Positions 16,049-28,354 of a stretch of 64,000 nucleotides of DNA are shown piece after piece. The translations under genes and the position numbers were made by a program. The stretch lies in assembly GCF_035917455.1 (NCBI RefSeq), contig NZ_CP109078.1:7176001-7240000 (forward strand), given 5' to 3'. Under the pieces are notes generated by a model. It worked only from the letters and a program-made list of their open reading frames with translations. It ran no database searches and was not told the DNA's origin. Each line of letters starts with the position of its first letter. Position 1 is the first letter of the stretch. This stretch comes from Micromonospora sp. NBC_01796. GTDB lineage: Bacteria > Actinomycetota > Actinomycetes > Mycobacteriales > Micromonosporaceae.

Positions 16049-17704
16049 ATGAGTACGACAACCGCGGGCGTGATCTTCATCGTCGTGCTCGCCGCCGCAC
16101 TGGTCGCGGCCTACCGCCCGTTCGGCGACTACATGTACAACGTGGTTGCCGGCACCCGGCACTCGCGGGTGGAGCGGGGCATCTACCGCCTCATCGGGGT
16201 GGACAAGAGGGGCGAGCAGTCCTGGGGCGTGTACGCCCGCAGCGTGCTCGCCTTCTCGCTGGTCTCGATCCTGTTCCTGTACGCGTTCCTGCGCCTGCAG
16301 GACAAGCTCTGGCTCTCCCTCGGCCTCGACCCGGTCACCAACCACATCGCGTGGAACACCGCCGTCTCGTTCGTCACGAACACCAACTGGCAGGCGTACT
16401 CCGGTGAGTCGACCATGGGGCACCTGGTGCAGATGGCCGGGCTCGCGGTGCAGAACTTCGTCTCCGCCTCGGTGGGCATCGCGGTGGCGGTCGCGCTGGT
16501 ACGCGGCTTCGCCCGCAGCCGGACCGACAAGCTGGGCAACTTCTGGGTCGACCTGACCCGGATCACCCTGCGGATCCTGCTCCCGATCGCGGTGGTCGGC
16601 ACCGTCGTGTTCATCGCCGCGGGCATGGTGCAGAACCTGCACGGCGGCACCGACGTGACCACCCTGACCGGCGGCACCCAGACGATCACCGGTGGACCGG
16701 TGGCCAGCCAAGAGGTGATCAAGGAACTCGGTACCAACGGTGGCGGCTTCTACAACACCAACAGCGCCCACCCGTTCGAGAACCCGACCACCTGGACGAA
16801 CTGGCTCCAGCTCTTCCTGATCTTCCTGATTCCGTTCAGCCTGCCCCGGGTCTTCGGTCGCCTGGTCGGGCAGAACCGGCAGGGTTACGCGATCGTCGCC
16901 GTGATGGCGATCCTGGCCATCGCCAGCATCGCCCTGACCAACGCGTTCGAACTGGGCGGTGGCGGCACGGTCCCGCACGCGGTCGGGGCCGCGATGGAGG
17001 GCAAGGACGTCCGATTCGGGGTGTCGAACTCGGCCACCTTCGCGGCGGCGACCACGCTCACCTCGACCGGCGCGGTGAACTCCTTCCACGACTCGTTCAC
17101 CCCGCTGGGCGGCATGATGCCGATGGTCAACATGATGCTCGGCGAGGTGGCACCGGGCGGTGTCGGCGCGGGCCTCTACGGTCTGCTGATCCTCGCCGTG
17201 ATCACGGTGTTCGTGGCCGGTCTGATGGTCGGCCGGACCCCGGAGTACCTGGGCAAGAAGATCGGTGCCCGGGAGATCAAGTTCGCCTCGCTCTACTTCC
17301 TGATCACACCGACCCTGGTGCTGGTCGGCACGGCGTTGGCGTTCGGCACCGGTAACAACGCCACCGCACTCAACGTCGGCCCGCACGGCCTCTCCGAAGT
17401 CCTGTACGCGTTCACCTCGGCCAGCAACAACAACGGGTCGGCGTTCGGCGGGATCACCGTCAACACCGGCTGGTGGGACACCGCGCTGGGGTTGGCGATG
17501 CTGCTCGGCCGCTTCCTGCCGATCATCTTCGTGCTCGGCCTGGCCGGGTCGCTCGCCCGGCAGAAACCCGTACCCGCGTCCGAGGGCACGCTGCCGACCC
17601 ACCGCCCGCTCTTCGTCGGCATGGTCGTCGGCGTGACGGTGATCCTCGTGGCGCTGACCTTCCTGCCCGCGCTCGCCCTCGGCCCGCTGGCCGAAGGCCT
17701 GTGA
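16049..17704 (+). CDS. kdpA: KdpA, potassium-binding channel-like subunit
   Basis: 551 residues, normal for KdpA, with about ten transmembrane helices and four selectivity-filter loops: NTNWQ (from N111), TNGGGF (about 229-234), SNSATF (about 325) and SNNNGSAF (about 458). KdpA belongs to the K+ transporter superfamily and passes K+ into the tunnel toward KdpB. ATG 16049 directly follows the kdpF stop, with GGAG inside kdpF as ribosome site. It is part of a kdpFABCDE operon in standard order, induced in enterobacteria by low K+ or osmotic stress. Confidence 0.97.
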   Translation: MSTTTAGVIFIVVLAAALVAAYRPFGDYMYNVVAGTRHSRVERGIYRLIGVDKRGEQSWGVYARSVLAFSLVSILFLYAFLRLQDKLWLSLGLDPVTNHIAWNTAVSFVTNTNWQAYSGESTMGHLVQMAGLAVQNFVSASVGIAVAVALVRGFARSRTDKLGNFWVDLTRITLRILLPIAVVGTVVFIAAGMVQNLHGGTDVTTLTGGTQTITGGPVASQEVIKELGTNGGGFYNTNSAHPFENPTTWTNWLQLFLIFLIPFSLPRVFGRLVGQNRQGYAIVAVMAILAIASIALTNAFELGGGGTVPHAVGAAMEGKDVRFGVSNSATFAAATTLTSTGAVNSFHDSFTPLGGMMPMVNMMLGEVAPGGVGAGLYGLLILAVITVFVAGLMVGRTPEYLGKKIGAREIKFASLYFLITPTLVLVGTALAFGTGNNATALNVGPHGLSEVLYAFTSASNNNGSAFGGITVNTGWWDTALGLAMLLGRFLPIIFVLGLAGSLARQKPVPASEGTLPTHRPLFVGMVVGVTVILVALTFLPALALGPLAEGL

Positions 17705-17727
17705 CCGACATGCTGAGGAAAGAGAAC

Positions 17728-19913
<2,186 letters not shown>

Positions 19914-19914
<1 letters not shown>

Positions 19915-20795
19915 TGCGTCTACCTTCCTGGCTCGCCCAGCACCTCGCCGCGTTCCGCGCGGTGCTGGTCTTCACCGCCCTGCTCGGTCTGGCCTATCCA
20001 CTGGCCATGGTCGCGGTCGCGCAGATTCCCGGACTGCACAGCCGGGCCGAGGGCTCCCTGGTGCAGACCGCCGACGGTCGCACGGTCGGCAGCCGGCTGA
20101 TCGGCCAGCTCTTCACCGACGCGGACGGGAACGCCGTACCGCGCTACTTCCAGAGCCGTCCGTCGGCCGCCGGTGACGGTTACGACCCGACCTCGACCAG
20201 TGCCAGCAACCTCGGCCCGGAGAGTGTGGTCGACACCCTCGCCGCCAACCCGGACGACGCCTCGCAGAGCCTGCTCACCCAGGTCTGCGAGCGCAGCCGG
20301 GCGATCGGTGAGCTGGAGGGGGTCAGCGGCGCCCGACCGTACTGCACCCCCGACGGGATCGGCGCCGTGCTGTCGGTGTTCCACCGCGACGGACTGACCG
20401 GACCGGTGACCCGGGCGGTCAGCATCAACCAGGCCTGCCCGGCCACCCCGTTCGTCACCACCTACCAGGGGGTGACCGTGGAGTGCGCCGAGATCGGGCA
20501 GGACTACAGCCACGGGATCGTCACCCCGATCCGGGGCGACGCCCCGGCGGAGCCGGAGGTGCCCGCCGACGCGGTCACCGCCAGCGGCAGCGGCCTCGAC
20601 CCGAACATCAGCCAGGCGTACGCCCGGTTGCAGGCGCCGAGGGTGGCCCGGGAGCGGGGCACCGACGTGGCGACCGTACGGGGGCTGGTCGACCGGTACA
20701 CCACCGAGCGCGCACTGGGCTTCATGGGCGAGCCCGCGGTGAACGTACTGGAGCTCAACCTCGCCCTGGACCGACAGTTCCCCGGCAACAGCTGA
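19914..20795 (+). CDS. kdpC: KdpC, long actinobacterial form
   Basis: About 293 residues; ATG 19914 (or GTG 19911) overlaps the kdpB stop. One N-terminal membrane helix (about 12-35) is followed by an outer domain with GSRLIGQLF, YFQSRPSAAGDGYDPTSTSASNLGP and the C-terminal VPADAVTASGSGLDPNISQAYARLQAPRVA signature. KdpC assists K+ affinity in the KdpFABC complex. E. coli KdpC has about 190 residues; here an insertion of roughly 90 residues (about 110-210, including two to three cysteines) sits in the middle of the outer domain. Confidence 0.95.
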
Positions 20796-20817
20796 CCCCT
20801 ACCGGGGGTGGCTCCGA

Positions 20818-23385
20818 GTGCAGATGCGGCAGGATCGACTGGTGGCACGTGGACAACTGCGCATCCATCTCGGGGCCGCCCCCGGTGTGGGCAAGACGTA
20901 CGCGATGTTGGAGGAGGCGCACCGCCGCGCCGAGCGGGGCACCGACGTGGTGGTGGGATTCGCCGAGACCCACGGCCGCAAGCACACCGCGGCGATGCTC
21001 GGTGACCTGGAGATCGTGCCGCGCGCGACAATGAGCTACCGGGGCGCAGAGTTCACCGAGATGGATCTCGACGCGGTGCTCGCCCGGCGGCCCGAGATCG
21101 CCGTGGTGGACGAACTCGCCCACACCAACGTCCCCGGCTCCCGCAACGCCAAGCGCTGGCAGGACGTGCAGGAGCTGCTCGACGCCGGCATCGACGTGCT
21201 CTCCACGGTCAACATCCAGCACCTGGAGTCCCTCAACGACGTGGTCGAGCAGATCACCGGGGTCACCCAGCGGGAGACCCTGCCCGACGACGTCGTCCGC
21301 TCCGCGGAACAGGTCGAACTGGTCGACATGACCCCGGAGGCGCTGCGCCGGCGGATGGCGCACGGCAACATCTACCGGGCCGACAAGATCGACGCCGCCC
21401 TCGGCAACTACTTCCGGGTCGGCAACCTCACCGCGTTGCGCGAACTGGCCCTGCTCTGGCTCGCCGACAAGGTCGACGACCAGCTCGACCGCTACCGGGC
21501 CGAACACCACATCGGGGCCAAGTGGGAGGCACGGGAGCGGGTCGTGGTGGCCCTCACCGGTGGACCGGAGGGCGAGACCCTGATCCGCCGGGCGGCCCGG
21601 GTCGCGGCCCGTACGCCCACCGGTGCCGACCTGCTCGCCGTGCACGTCAGTCGCAGCGACGGGCTGACCGGTGTCGACCCCACCCAGCTCGCCCGGCAAC
21701 GGGTTCTGGTGGAGAGCCTCGGCGGGACCTACCACCAGGTGGTGGGCGGTGACATCGCGACCGCGTTGCTCGACTTCGCCCGTGGCGTGAACGCCAGCCA
21801 GATCGTGCTCGGCGCCAGTCGTCGTGGCCGGTTGGCCCAGATCTTCTCCCGCGGTGTCGGGGTCACCACGGTGGCGCTGTCCGGGTCGATCGACGTACAC
21901 CTGGTGACCCACGACCAGATGGGACACGGCCGGCGACCGCCGTCGGTGACCAGCGCGCTGTCCCGGCGCCGCCGGCTGAGCGGATTCGGTCTGGCCGCGA
22001 TCGGCCTGCCGGTGCTGACCGTGCTGCTCCGGCTGCTGGCCGACGACCTCTCACTGGCCAGCGACATCCTGCTCTTCCTCGGGGTGGTGATCGCGGTGGC
22101 CCTGGTCGGTGGGCTCTGGCCGGCGCTGTTGGCCGCGCTCGCCGCCTCCTTTGTGATCAACTTCTTCTTCACCCCGCCGCTGCACGCGTTCACCATCTCC
22201 CAGCGCGAGAACCTGCTCGCCCTGGTGGTGTTCCTGCTCGTCGCGGCGGCGGTCAGCATGGTCGTGGACCTCGCCGCCCGGCGTACCCGGGAGGCGGCAC
22301 GGGCCAGCGCGGACGCCCAGACCCTGGCGATGGTCGCCGGGAGCGTGCTGCGCGGCGCCCGCCCGCTGACCGCACTGCTGGAACGACTCCGGGAGACCTT
22401 CGGCCTGACCTCGGTCACCCTGCTGGAACGGGTCCCGGAGGTGGCCGCCGGCCCGGACCGGCAGCGCGACCCCAGGGCGTGGCAGGTGGCCGGCACCGTC
22501 GGGCCCGCGCCGTGCCTCACCCCGGCCGGCGGGGACGTGGAGGTACGGGCCGCCGAGAACCTTTCCCTGGTGCTCTGCGGCCGGGTGCTCGACGCCGCCG
22601 ACCGGCGGGTGGTGGAGGCGTTCGCCGCCCAGGCCGCGCTCGCCCTGCGCCAGGAGCGGCTGGCCGAGGAAGCGGCGACCGCCCGGCCGCTGGCCGAGGC
22701 CGACCGGATGCGTACGGCGCTGCTCGCCGCGGTCAGCCACGACCTGCGTACGCCACTGGCGTCGGCCAAGGCGGCGGTGACCAGCCTGCGCAGTGACGAG
22801 GTCGACTTCGACGAGTCCGATCGGGAGGAACTCCTGGCCACCGCGGACGAGTCGCTCGACCGGTTGACCCGGTTGGTGACGAACCTGCTTGACATGAGCC
22901 GGTTGCAGGCCGGCGTACTCGGGCTGTCGCTGGCCCCGATCGGTCTCGAGGACGCGGTCCCGCCGGTGCTCGACGAGATGGGGGAGCCGGCCCGGCGGGT
23001 ACGGGTGAGCCTGCCGGCGCACCTGCGGGCGGTGCTGGCCGACCCCGGCCTGCTGGAACGGGTGCTGGTGAACCTGGTCGCCAACGCCCTGCGGTTCAGC
23101 CCGCCGGACCGGCCGCCGTCCATCTCGGCCAGCGAGCACGGCGGGCTGGTCGAGCTCCGGGTGACCGACTACGGTCCTGGGCTGCCGCACGACCAGTGGG
23201 AACGGGCCTTCCTGCCGTTCCAGCGGCACGGCGACCGGGACAACCACGCCGGGGTCGGCCTCGGGTTGGCGCTGTCCCGTGGCCTCGCCGAGGCGATGGG
23301 CGGCACACTGGTGCCCGAGGACACCCCCGGTGGAGGGCTGACCATGGTGCTCAGCCTGCCTGCGGCCGAAGGAGACAACGCATGA
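20818..23385 (+). CDS. kdpD: KdpD sensor histidine kinase
   Basis: 855 residues from GTG 20818. The N-terminal KdpD domain carries a Walker A (GAAPGVGKT, about 19-27) and VVDELAHTNVPGSRN; a universal-stress-like domain (about 240-360), four membrane helices (about 390-490, DUF4118), a GAF-like region, HisKA with H641 (VSHDLRTPL), and HATPase boxes (NLVANALRF, DYGPGL, GVGLGLALS). It senses K+ or osmotic state and phosphorylates KdpE. It starts 22 bp after kdpC and is followed by kdpE, so the whole system is probably one transcription unit. Confidence 0.96.
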   Translation: MQMRQDRLVARGQLRIHLGAAPGVGKTYAMLEEAHRRAERGTDVVVGFAETHGRKHTAAMLGDLEIVPRATMSYRGAEFTEMDLDAVLARRPEIAVVDELAHTNVPGSRNAKRWQDVQELLDAGIDVLSTVNIQHLESLNDVVEQITGVTQRETLPDDVVRSAEQVELVDMTPEALRRRMAHGNIYRADKIDAALGNYFRVGNLTALRELALLWLADKVDDQLDRYRAEHHIGAKWEARERVVVALTGGPEGETLIRRAARVAARTPTGADLLAVHVSRSDGLTGVDPTQLARQRVLVESLGGTYHQVVGGDIATALLDFARGVNASQIVLGASRRGRLAQIFSRGVGVTTVALSGSIDVHLVTHDQMGHGRRPPSVTSALSRRRRLSGFGLAAIGLPVLTVLLRLLADDLSLASDILLFLGVVIAVALVGGLWPALLAALAASFVINFFFTPPLHAFTISQRENLLALVVFLLVAAAVSMVVDLAARRTREAARASADAQTLAMVAGSVLRGARPLTALLERLRETFGLTSVTLLERVPEVAAGPDRQRDPRAWQVAGTVGPAPCLTPAGGDVEVRAAENLSLVLCGRVLDAADRRVVEAFAAQAALALRQERLAEEAATARPLAEADRMRTALLAAVSHDLRTPLASAKAAVTSLRSDEVDFDESDREELLATADESLDRLTRLVTNLLDMSRLQAGVLGLSLAPIGLEDAVPPVLDEMGEPARRVRVSLPAHLRAVLADPGLLERVLVNLVANALRFSPPDRPPSISASEHGGLVELRVTDYGPGLPHDQWERAFLPFQRHGDRDNHAGVGLGLALSRGLAEAMGGTLVPEDTPGGGLTMVLSLPAAEGDNA

Positions 23386-23407
23386 GCGGACCAGCCGGAG
23401 GGCCGGC

Positions 23408-24091
23408 GTGACCCGGGTGCTCGTGGTCGACGACGAGCCGCAGATCCTCCGGGCGCTGCGGATCAACCTGCGGGCCCGGCGCTACGAGGTGGCGGTCGCC
23501 GCCGACGGTGCCGACGCGCTGCGGCTGGCCGCCAGCCAGCCCCCGGACCTGGTGGTGCTGGACCTGGGTCTGCCGGACATGGACGGGGTGGACGTGATCC
23601 GGGGCCTGCGCGGCTGGACCAACATCCCGATCATCGTCCTCTCCGGCCGGGCCGGCAGCCAGGACAAGGTCCTCGCCCTCGACGCCGGTGCCGACGACTA
23701 CGTCACCAAGCCGTTCGGGGTGGACGAACTCCTGGCCCGCGTGCGGGCGGTGACCCGGCGTACCGCCGGTGCCGGGGAGACCGTCGCCACCGTCACCGTC
23801 GGCCGCTTCACCGTCGACCTGGCGGCCCGTACGGTCCGGGCGGACGCCGGGCGGGAGGTGCGGCTCACCCCGACCGAGTGGCACCTGCTGGAGATCCTGA
23901 TCCGCAATCCGGGCCGGTTGGTCAGCCAGCGGCAGCTGCTGCACGACGTGTGGGGACCGCAGTACCAGTCCGAGACCAACTACCTGCGCCAGTACATGGC
24001 CCAGCTGCGCCGCAAGCTGGAGGACGACCCGGCCCGGCCGCGCCACCTGCTGACCGAACCGGGCATGGGCTACCGGTTCCAACCCGAGTAG
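23408..24091 (+). CDS. kdpE: KdpE response regulator
   Basis: 227 residues from GTG 23408, 22 bp after kdpD. An N-terminal receiver domain has VVDDEP, D52 (VVLDLGLPD), and KPF; the C-terminal OmpR/PhoB winged helix ends LRRKLEDDPARPRHLLTEPGMGYRF, typical of KdpE. Phosphorylated KdpE activates kdpFABC. The GTCAAG direct repeat at 15742 is a plausible target. Convergent with the Asp23 operon, whose last gene ends 27 bp away. Confidence 0.96.
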   Translation: MTRVLVVDDEPQILRALRINLRARRYEVAVAADGADALRLAASQPPDLVVLDLGLPDMDGVDVIRGLRGWTNIPIIVLSGRAGSQDKVLALDAGADDYVTKPFGVDELLARVRAVTRRTAGAGETVATVTVGRFTVDLAARTVRADAGREVRLTPTEWHLLEILIRNPGRLVSQRQLLHDVWGPQYQSETNYLRQYMAQLRRKLEDDPARPRHLLTEPGMGYRFQPE

Positions 24092-24118
24092 CCGGTCGCG
24101 GGCAGGGCCGGCGCCGGC

Positions 24119-24721
24119 TCAGAGCACCCGGGCGGTGCCGCCGGCGTCGACCCGGGCGGTGATGTCCAGGTGCCGGGGGCGTAGCCCGGAGGTGGCGGCG
24201 AACCGGTCCACCGCCGCCTGCACGTACTCGCGCAGGGCGCTCAACGGGGCCTGTGGGCTCACGTAGAGCTTGATCCTGACCTCCGGGCTCGGCGGGTCCC
24301 CGGTCAGCCAGACCGAGGCCCGACGGATCTGCGGGTCGCGGGTGAGGTCGCGTTCGAGGCCGTCGGCCAGGGACGAACCCTGGACGACGGTGATCCCCGG
24401 CCCGCTACCGTCCGCCGCCGCCCGGTCGCCGGTGACCGCCCGCAGGTCGTACTCGTCCATGGCGGGGTCGGACGCCGGACGCAGTTGCCGGCGCAGCAGC
24501 GTCCAGCCGAGGTACGCCAGGATCAACCCCAGGGCGATGGTGACGATCGGACCCCACGGGGAGATGTCCCGGAACACGCCCCGGAACGCCGTCCAGATCA
24601 GCGGTGCGCGTTCGTCGATTCCGGGCAGGTGGCCCAGGTTCGCCACCGCGGCCGCCGCGCCCAGGGCGGTCAGCAGCAGGCCGATCACGGTCCAGAGGAC
24701 CCGGTTGCCGGCGTGGCTCAT
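24119..24721 (-). CDS. AmaP-like alkaline shock membrane anchor, 200 aa
   Basis: Two N-terminal membrane helices (about 7-28 VLWTVIGLLLTALGAAAAV and 60-82 IVTIALGLILAYLGWTLL) form a hairpin, followed by a cytoplasmic domain with ITVVQGSSLADGLERDL, EVRIKLYVSPQAPL and HLDITARV. The layout matches AmaP, which tethers Asp23 to the membrane in firmicutes; actinobacterial versions are fused or split across two genes as here. It is the last gene of a five-gene operon and overlaps the previous gene by 4 bp. Confidence 0.75.
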   Translation of the reverse strand: MSHAGNRVLWTVIGLLLTALGAAAAVANLGHLPGIDERAPLIWTAFRGVFRDISPWGPIVTIALGLILAYLGWTLLRRQLRPASDPAMDEYDLRAVTGDRAAADGSGPGITVVQGSSLADGLERDLTRDPQIRRASVWLTGDPPSPEVRIKLYVSPQAPLSALREYVQAAVDRFAATSGLRPRHLDITARVDAGGTARVL

Positions 24722-25248
24722 ACCGTCCTCCGTTCCCGGGCCAGCTCGACGTCGAGCCGGTCGGCCGGTGGCGCGGCCAGCCGGTCGAGTTCCTGCCGGA
24801 CGGCGTGCTCGACCTGCGGGCGGGCGGAGGGGTCACCCACCGCCCGGATCCGGGACGACCAGGAGTCGCCGTGCCGGCGTACGCGGGCCCGCGCGTCCCG
24901 TACGCCGGTGACCCGTTCGGCGGCGGCGGCGAGCCGGTGCTCGACCGACCTGCGATGCAGGTGCCAGCCGTCGGCCAGCGGTACGGCGAGCCGGTTCGGC
25001 GTCCACCGGCGCAGTTGGGTGAGCAGGATCAGCAGGCCCAGGACGCCGACCGCGATCGCGACCGCGAAGAACACCGGGTCGTCGACCCGGGTGGTGGTCA
25101 ACGTGTCGAACCAGCTCGTCCGGTCGACCACCAGCGAGGGCAGGTCCAGTGCGACCGCCGCCGCCTCGGCCGCGAGCAGGAGACCGCCGCCGAGCAGGAT
25201 GATGGCCAGCAGTAGGGACGCCAGCCGGTTGACCACCCGCATGCTCAC
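24718..25248 (-). CDS. DUF6286-type membrane protein, AmaP-related
   Basis: 176 residues. Two hydrophobic helices (about 8-33 ASLLLAIILLGGGLLLAAEAAAVAL and 58-78 FFAVAIAVGVLGLLILL) are followed by a basic cytoplasmic domain with LAAAAERVTGVRDARARVRR, the helix-strand pattern of Asp23-interacting domains. It overlaps genes on both sides by 4 bp (ATGA). With its neighbour it probably forms a membrane platform for the Asp23 proteins. Exact function is untested. Confidence 0.7.
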   Translation of the reverse strand: MSMRVVNRLASLLLAIILLGGGLLLAAEAAAVALDLPSLVVDRTSWFDTLTTTRVDDPVFFAVAIAVGVLGLLILLTQLRRWTPNRLAVPLADGWHLHRRSVEHRLAAAAERVTGVRDARARVRRHGDSWSSRIRAVGDPSARPQVEHAVRQELDRLAAPPADRLDVELARERRTV

Positions 25249-25577
25249 CTCCGGGGTTCGGCGGTCAGCGCCGCCAGGTCGACGTCGTCGACGACAACCT
25301 CCACCGGCCGGTCCGCGCCGGCCCGTTCGAGTACGGCCCGTACGGCGGTGTGGATCCGCTCGCCCAACGGCCCGATCGGCACCGCCTCGACGGTGACGTG
25401 CACCTCGACCCCCGCGTCGCCCAGCCGTACGCCGGCGATCCTGCCCCCGGCGTACAGGGTGGCCACCTCGACCGGTCCGCCGGTACTCAGCCCGCTCACC
25501 CCGTCCACCCCGAGTACGGCGTCGCGTACGGCGGTGGCCAGGGCGACCGGGTCGGTGCGGGTCCGTTGGTCGGTCAT
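25245..25577 (-). CDS. Small Asp23/Gls24-like protein, 110 aa
   Basis: The order of elements (ALATAVRDAVLGVDGVSGL, VEVATLYAGGRIAGVRLGDAGVEVHVTVEAVPIGPLGERIHTAVRAVLE) is that of the Asp23 alpha/beta fold, but shorter and without its C-terminal extension. It overlaps the flanking genes by 4 bp. It may assemble with the full-length Asp23 protein encoded upstream. No signal peptide or membrane segment. Confidence 0.72.
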   Translation of the reverse strand: MTDQRTRTDPVALATAVRDAVLGVDGVSGLSTGGPVEVATLYAGGRIAGVRLGDAGVEVHVTVEAVPIGPLGERIHTAVRAVLERAGADRPVEVVVDDVDLAALTAEPRR

Positions 25578-26068
25578 TGGGTACGCGTCCCCGGGCCGCC
25601 GCCGGTGCCGTTCTGCTCGCCGTCCACGACCACGTCGTCGACGTTGATGTTCACCTCGATCACGTTCAGTCCGGTCATCGCCTGCACCCGGTCGATGACG
25701 TTGCGCCGTACCGCGCTGGTGACGTCGACGATGCTCTGGCCGTACCAGGTCACGATGTCCAGGTCGATCGCGGCCTCGCGCTCGCCGACCTCGACCGAGA
25801 CGCCCTGGTTCGACGCCTCCGACCCACCCGGTACGAGGTTGCGCAACTGCCCCACCCGCCGGGCCATGCCGGAGCCCATCGACTGCACGCCGGGAATCTC
25901 CCGGGCGGCGAATCCGGCGATCTTCGCGACCACGCCCTCGGCGATCCGGGTCTTGCCGGAATCGGTGGTGATCTGGGCACGGGCGGGTTGCCCGCCACCG
26001 GGCTGGATGAGCTGGCTCGGAGACTTGATCTTCTCTCGGCCATCGGTCCGGGTGTCGGTGTCAGCCAT
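25574..26068 (-). CDS. Asp23/Gls24 family envelope stress protein
   Basis: 164 residues. Conserved Asp23 segments: GKTRIAEGVVAKIAGFAAREIPGVQSM (about 48-75), GVSVEVGEREAAIDLDIVTWYGQSIVDVTSAVRRNVIDRVQAMTGLNVIEVNINVDDV (about 103-157). Asp23 in firmicutes is an abundant membrane-associated protein induced by alkaline and cell-envelope stress. It is the second gene of the operon, after a small membrane protein 63 bp upstream. Confidence 0.9.
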   Translation of the reverse strand: MADTDTRTDGREKIKSPSQLIQPGGGQPARAQITTDSGKTRIAEGVVAKIAGFAAREIPGVQSMGSGMARRVGQLRNLVPGGSEASNQGVSVEVGEREAAIDLDIVTWYGQSIVDVTSAVRRNVIDRVQAMTGLNVIEVNINVDDVVVDGEQNGTGGGPGTRTQ

Positions 26069-26131
26069 TGCTGCCTCCTGAACTCGTTCCTGGTCCGGTC
26101 CTGGCTCGGCGCCCCGCCCGGACGCGGACGC

Positions 26132-26332
26132 TTACGAGGTGGGCGAGCGGCGCCGGTTTGCGCCGGCCCGGTCGGCGAGTCCGGCCACCGACAGGTCACC
26201 GTCGATCACCCGTACGGCGATCCAGCCGACGAGGCCGGCCAGGACGGCGCCGGCTGCCGCGCCGAAACCGGCAACGGCCCAGACCGCCGCGATGAGGAAG
26301 CCGATCACGAAACCGAACTGCTGGCGGGACAT
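26132..26332 (-). CDS. DUF2273-like small membrane protein
   Basis: 66 residues with two glycine-rich helices ([18 protein letters not shown] and [16 protein letters not shown]) and a charged tail ending RRRSPTS. DUF2273 proteins accompany Asp23 genes in both firmicutes and actinobacteria. ATG 26332 follows GGGGAGG at about 5 bp. It heads the envelope-stress operon running left to 24119. Confidence 0.8.
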   Translation of the reverse strand: MSRQQFGFVIGFLIAAVWAVAGFGAAAGAVLAGLVGWIAVRVIDGDLSVAGLADRAGANRRRSPTS

Positions 26333-26463
26333 TGGTTACCTCCCCGGTGGCGGACGCACGGTTCGCCCGTTGCATACACCGGTGGCGCCGATCCGAACCC
26401 GATCGCCTCCGACAATCGAGTGAGCCAGATCACACCGGGGCCCGCCCCGGACGGGTTTGGCCG

Positions 26464-27924
26464 TCAACCGGCGCCGCCGGTCGCCGCCGCATCCGAACGA
26501 TGGGCGGCACGCCGACCGGCGACGATGTCGACCAGGGCGGCGATGAGGGCGATGACGACAAAACCGAGCGCGATGAGCAGCGCGTCCCGAAACGCCCTCG
26601 ACCAGCCGTTGTGGGTGGCCGCGAGGGCGTTGAAGAACACCGTACCGACACCGGCGATCCCGGCCGCAGAACCGATCCGCTGCCCGGTCTGCAGCATGCC
26701 GGCCGCGGCGCCGCCCCGTTCCACCGGCACCTCGGCGAGGGTGAGGGTCTGGTTCGGGGTGATCACGAACCCGCTGCCGAGGCCAGCGATGAGCAGCGGC
26801 ACGGCGGTCGCGTACGGGGCACCGCGTCCCGGTACGAAGTGCAGCGCCACCATCGTCCCGGCGAGCCCGATCGCGACCAGGGTCAGCCCGATCGCCACCA
26901 GCGGTCGGCCGTACCGGTTGACCAGCCGTCCGCCGAGGATCGCCGTACCGGCGGAGCCCAACGCGAACGGGGTCACCGCCAGGCCGGCGGCCAGCGCGCT
27001 GTAGCGCAGTCCGTTCTGCAGGAACAGGGTGAAGATGAAAAAGAGCGCGGTGAACCCGGCGAAGTAGAGCAGGGCGATCAGACTGCCCAGGGTGTAGGAG
27101 CGGTGTCGGAACAGGGCGAGGTCGAACAGCGGCTCGCCCCGGCGCTCGTAGCGGCGCTCCCAGTAGACGAACCCCGCCAGCACCAGCGCGGCCGCGGGTA
27201 CCAGCAGCCACTTGAGGAAGCCCTGCCACTGCCGTTCCTCGATCAACGGAAGCAGCAGCAGGGTCACGCCGAGGCCGAGCAGCAGCACCGCGACCGGATC
27301 GAGGCTCTTGCGTGGGCCGGGGTGGTGCGGCGGCAGCACCCGCCAGCCGAAGATGATGGCGGCGATGCCGACCGGTACGTTGACGAAGAAGACCAGCCGC
27401 CAGCCCTCGTGCGTACCGACGAGTGCGATCAGCAGCCCACCCAGCAGCGGCCCGATCGCGGTCGAGAGGCCGATGACCGAGCCGAGCAGACCGAATGGCC
27501 GGCCTCGCTCCGACCCCTGGAACATCTGCTGGATCATGCCGACGACCTGCGGGTTCACGACCCCGGCAGCGGCGCCCTGGATCAGGCGCGCGATGATCAG
27601 CCACTCCGGTGAGGTGGCCAGGCCCGCAGCCGCACTGGACACGGTGAACAGGGCCAGTCCGGCGATGAACACGTTGCGCCGGCCCCGGATGTCGCCGAAC
27701 CGGCCGGCCGCGACGAGGACCAGGCCGAAGGTGAGCGCGTAGCCGGAGAGAACCCACTGCAGTTCACTCGGGGACGCCTTCAGCGCCCGCTCGATCGACG
27801 GCACCGCCACGTTGACGATGCTCACGTCGAGCAGCGTCATGAACGTCGCGATCAGGCCCACCGCCAGCGCGAGGTTGCGCTGGCGGTTCGACCCGCCCTG
27901 GCTGCTATGCGGCTTGATGCGCAC
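26464..27924 (-). CDS. DHA2-family (14-TM) drug efflux MFS transporter
   Basis: 486 residues with about 14 helices. Motif A is GRFGDIRGRRNVFIAGLALFT; motif C is the GLSTAIGPLLGGLL region; DVSIVNVAVPSIERAL in TM1 is the DHA2 signature. Family members (EmrB, QacA) export cationic drugs and other toxic compounds with protons. The GTG start at 27924 overlaps the end of the small upstream gene by 20 bp, suggesting coupling. Substrate not predictable. Confidence 0.9.
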   Translation of the reverse strand: MRIKPHSSQGGSNRQRNLALAVGLIATFMTLLDVSIVNVAVPSIERALKASPSELQWVLSGYALTFGLVLVAAGRFGDIRGRRNVFIAGLALFTVSSAAAGLATSPEWLIIARLIQGAAAGVVNPQVVGMIQQMFQGSERGRPFGLLGSVIGLSTAIGPLLGGLLIALVGTHEGWRLVFFVNVPVGIAAIIFGWRVLPPHHPGPRKSLDPVAVLLLGLGVTLLLLPLIEERQWQGFLKWLLVPAAALVLAGFVYWERRYERRGEPLFDLALFRHRSYTLGSLIALLYFAGFTALFFIFTLFLQNGLRYSALAAGLAVTPFALGSAGTAILGGRLVNRYGRPLVAIGLTLVAIGLAGTMVALHFVPGRGAPYATAVPLLIAGLGSGFVITPNQTLTLAEVPVERGGAAAGMLQTGQRIGSAAGIAGVGTVFFNALAATHNGWSRAFRDALLIALGFVVIALIAALVDIVAGRRAAHRSDAAATGGAG

Positions 27925-28141
27925 ACCACCGGGGACCGAAGTCGAGGCCGGCCAGCGGAGAGTCCTCCCGGTGCAGCAGGTTCTTCACCGAGAGGTTGTG
28001 CAGCGGCGCGGTCAACTGCTCCTCGGCCAACCCGGATTCAGTCGCGATGGCGGCCGGATAGGGCACCTGCCCCTTCGCCTCGAGCGCGGTCACCGCCGCG
28101 TACACCCGCTCCTCGACGTCGGATAGTTGTACTTGTCGCAT
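27905..28141 (-). CDS. Small winged-helix-like protein upstream of the efflux pump
   Basis: 78 residues from ATG 28141, with GGAG 6 bp upstream. LSDVEERVYAAVTALEAKGQVPYPAAIATESGLAEEQLTAPLHNLSVKNLLHRED reads as a helix-turn-helix with a short wing (a MarR-like half), ending CAHQAA. It overlaps the pump start, so it may regulate it or be a small partner. No DNA-binding proof; the shortness argues for a minimal wHTH domain. Confidence 0.65.
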   Translation of the reverse strand: MRQVQLSDVEERVYAAVTALEAKGQVPYPAAIATESGLAEEQLTAPLHNLSVKNLLHREDSPLAGLDFGPRWCAHQAA

Positions 28142-28290
28142 GGAAAGCTCCTCCGCTCGACCACACTGTCGGGCACCTCACGACCGGGCGGATACCCCGC
28201 CCCCAGCCGATGATTCCCGACCGGCGGGACGTACATGCGAGGTTTGCCGTCCTTGCCCCTCGCCGGCCCCGTGCCGCCGTGGTCGACGGG

Positions 28291-28321
28291 CCGGAGCCCC
28301 GGCGTGGCGCCGGGGCTCCGG
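28291..28321. terminator. Hairpin after the subtilase gene
   Basis: A perfect 14-bp stem (CCGGAGCCCCGGCG) with a 3-nt loop lies 34 bp past the stop of the leftward protease gene. No T-tract. Confidence 0.7.
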
Positions 28322-28354
28322 TGGTTTCCGATCCGATGCGACCGGACGGTGGCG